A stretch of 6,071 bases of DNA from an uncultured Oscillospiraceae bacterium (GTDB lineage: Bacteria; Bacillota; Clostridia; Oscillospirales; Oscillospiraceae), in the NCBI GenBank assembly GCA_934630555.1, contig CAKTXB010000124.1, positions 1 to 6,071 of the forward strand. The letters are read 5' to 3'. This document shows positions 5,801 through 6,071 of the stretch, in pieces (position 1 is the first letter of the stretch; every line of letters begins with the position of its first letter). Both the position numbers and the translations under genes were made by a program. Below the pieces are notes generated by a model. That model worked only from the letters and a program-made list of their open reading frames with translations. It did not search any database and was not told where the DNA came from.

Positions 5801-6071
5801 GCGTGCGGCTGCGCGGCCGGTGTTTCTGGTGGAGGGGCGGTTTGACGACGCGGCACGGCTGCGCGCCGCGCAGATCCCGCTGCCGGCGGAGGATACGCCG
5901 GAGCTGTCTGACAGCCTGTGGAGCGCCATACAGCAGGCGCTGGCGGGAGCGCAGAGCGCGCGCGGCGGCGTGGTGCTGGAGCAGTGGCTGCTCAGCGTGC
6001 CGGATGATGGCCGGACGGAGCATCTGGTGCATTATCTCTCCCCGGAGGGCGAGAGCGGAAATCTGGCGGTG
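2784..6071 (+). CDS. Secreted GLUG-repeat/coiled-coil protein, 3' end missing
   Basis: The frame is open from the ATG at 2784 to the window edge, 1096 codons with no stop, so the gene is partial on the right. Residues 1-29 form a Sec signal peptide: basic start (KR, RR), hydrophobic core LALVLLVSL, likely cleavage after GLA (A29). C24 lies in VSLC, a poor lipobox, so a lipoprotein is unlikely. Residues 33-125 resemble the lead-in of GLUG domains (LTQDIDL, FDGDGHTIRGL). GLUG repeats follow at about 131, 157, 185, 245, 274 and 300 (VGGI/LVG-type motifs with a downstream Cys). Residues 314-735 are helical, rich in Leu, Ala, Asp and Gln, lack Cys and look coiled-coil forming. GLUG repeats resume at about 747, 800, 830, 856 and 881. 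Residues 936-995 resemble an InlB B-repeat (Flg_new type). Its job is unknown; it is probably an extracellular or surface partner of the transporter, with which it overlaps by 11 bases. Any C-terminal anchor would lie outside the window. The architecture is read from sequence; the role is inferred. Confidence 0.9.
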   Translation, partial: MKRNSIMRRVLPGILALVLLVSLCPAGLAASGTLRITSAEDFAEFAAKCASDTYSSGLTVVLTQDIDLDGAEVSVPLFLGTFDGDGHTIRGLELTSGDSRLALFGRLERGGTIKNLRVEGNVTPSGTQSTVGGIVAENYGRIDTCVFAGTVIATEQTGGIAGLNEAGGVITACRVAGVIQGKSHTGGIVGENAGSVVRCTNLAAVNTSVADEQVDMEELANLDSAVYDLLKNRSVDNETGALTDTGGIAGHSTGVLQSCENSGAVGYPHVGYNVGGIAGRQSGYISNCRNSGEIQGRKDVGGLVGQMAPDITLQASGDSLEDLQDELNTLHSMLSRTMDDAETISDDVSAQLSQVTDYADTARGHAGDLVDQLQDFADTNIDTVNSVSLLAERYVAKGSTVLDDLADASGQLADAMRELEDVPGLLQNVGGLNDTLLEQLQDFADKTQQAAEAMQRGVEAMDEAFQVIADWDPDLPDTTQLQADLQVLSGAAQVLSEAAAQALEEYEQTGSVSAETQEALRLALQDTLTANAAVLGDLNELLASTDFGALLDEALEVLREFSAHMREAMGEFSTAARLLHDAMDDLSGALDTLRELNGYLDTIFGDLANAAPAATRAAEALTQAFRDGAQWARELGSEEPITFTPLGSDFSDSADALNAALSGVSTELGGLNDTLDTSDSVLLSDMRQINNQANKVMNLFFNILNDTQNADYSDIFEDVSDQSLQSAVEGKVQESENSGHVSADRNVGGLVGSMAIEYDLDPEDDLTSDKTSGLARYTYQTRAVLLNCKNTGTVEAKRSCAGSVAGRMDLGTISGCGGFGDVTSESGDYVGGVCGLSLSSVQSSYAKCTLSGGKYVGGIVGSGSRVSNCLSMVDVAECDQYSGAIAGEITDEYQNNRFVSDTLAGVDRISYAGKAEQISYARMMQLADLPKEMKQLTLRFVAEDATLVRYPIVYGASFDMADAPRIPQQDGMYATWDHETLEELHFDTVVTAVYTPYVTTLASEALRAAARPVFLVEGRFDDAARLRAAQIPLPAEDTPELSDSLWSAIQQALAGAQSARGGVVLEQWLLSVPDDGRTEHLVHYLSPEGESGNLAV
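3171..3719 (+). other. First GLUG repeat block (about residues 130-312)
   Basis: Six repeats share a V/T-G-G-I/L-V/A-G-like start: residues 131 (VGGIVA), 157 (TGGIAG), 185 (TGGIVG), 245 (TGGIAG), 274 (VGGIAG) and 300 (VGGLVG). Most carry a Cys 14-16 residues later (C145, C173, C199, C259, C288), followed by a strand such as NSGEI. GLUG repeats are expected to stack as a beta-solenoid in surface proteins. A roughly 40-residue helical spacer with Asp, Glu and Leu (about 205-244) separates repeats three and four. The sixth repeat starts but does not finish before the helical region. Confidence 0.8.
3723..4985 (+). other. Long helical/coiled-coil insertion (about residues 314-734)
   Basis: About 420 residues with regularly spaced Leu, Ala, Val and Met between Asp, Glu, Gln and Ser, few Gly or Pro, no Cys and no membrane segment. 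Examples of its character are SLEDLQDELNTLHSML and LLSDMRQINNQANKVM. The composition recalls extracellular helical domains of YhgE/Pip-type proteins and some Gram-positive MMPL loops, but I see no specific shared motif. It separates two GLUG blocks of one polypeptide, which suggests a long stalk or hairpin projecting from a beta-solenoid. Confidence 0.7.
4986..5447 (+). other. Second GLUG repeat block (about residues 735-888)
   Basis: GLUG sequence resumes with SENSGHVSADRNVGGLVG (V747), then CAGSVAG (C800), VGGVCG (V830), VGGIVG (V856) and SGAIAG (S882). Column cysteines recur at C788, C816, C848 and C869. The first repeat is followed by an acidic stretch (DLDPEDDL, about residues 758-765) with no counterpart in the first block. 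The join resembles a continuation of the repeat cut short at residue 305, as expected if the helical region was inserted into an existing solenoid. Confidence 0.75.
5589..5768 (+). other. InlB-like B-repeat (about residues 936-995)
   Basis: The segment LTLRFVAEDATLVRYPIVYG, then a Pro-rich turn (PRIPQQDG), a Trp (YATWD) and finally VVTAVYTPY matches the general layout of InlB B-repeat/Flg_new modules: strand, YG.S, P..P...G, W, and a closing V.A.Y strand. Such modules occur in surface proteins of Firmicutes, often after GLUG or leucine-rich repeats. The match is by pattern, without a profile search. Confidence 0.55.

Noticed and set aside
1..6071. CRISPR arrays, tRNA or rRNA genes, insertion sequences
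   Set aside because: I saw no regular repeat-spacer pattern, no tRNA cloverleaf or rRNA-like sequence and no transposase reading. The only repeated DNA of note is the hairpin set at 10-107, the short match at 199-224, and the coding GLUG repeats.

Overview
The window reads as a two-gene operon from a monoderm, probably an anaerobic Firmicute of the Oscillospiraceae/Clostridia type. The evidence is strong AGGAGG-like ribosome binding sites, a Gram-positive style single-polypeptide MMPL/RND transporter with no periplasmic adaptor or outer-membrane partner beside it, and a secreted GLUG-repeat protein of a kind common in gut Clostridia. Base composition is GC-rich, with G/C-ending codons such as CTG, GCG, GGC and ACG preferred in both genes. 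The taxon is an inference from style, since no marker gene is present.

Layout. Positions 1-107 hold three back-to-back perfect hairpins (stems of 15, 14 and 12 bp), the last resembling an intrinsic terminator. Neighbouring arms share sequence, so alternative pairings are possible. Positions 108-247 hold a weak promoter candidate and the ribosome binding site of the first gene. Positions 248-2794 encode an 848-residue MMPL-family transporter with 12 predicted membrane segments, two extracellular loops, an Asp-Tyr pair in each half, and an unusual cytoplasmic tail made of four-residue repeats. Positions 2784-6071 begin a second gene that overlaps the first by 11 bases and is still open at the window edge (at least 1096 codons). 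It encodes a secreted protein with a signal peptide, a first block of GLUG repeats, about 420 residues of helical, coiled-coil-like sequence, a second block of GLUG repeats, and an InlB-like repeat near the visible end.

How they may work together. The overlap and the internal ribosome binding site point to coupled translation, hence to a functional pair. The transporter would export or move a hydrophobic or envelope substrate using the proton gradient. The second protein would sit on the outer face of the membrane, with its long helical region available to contact the transporter loops or the substrate. This pairing is inference. The substrate is unknown and I recognise no characterised system with this exact two-gene composition.

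The long minus-strand open frames across both genes are composition shadows and are not annotated.
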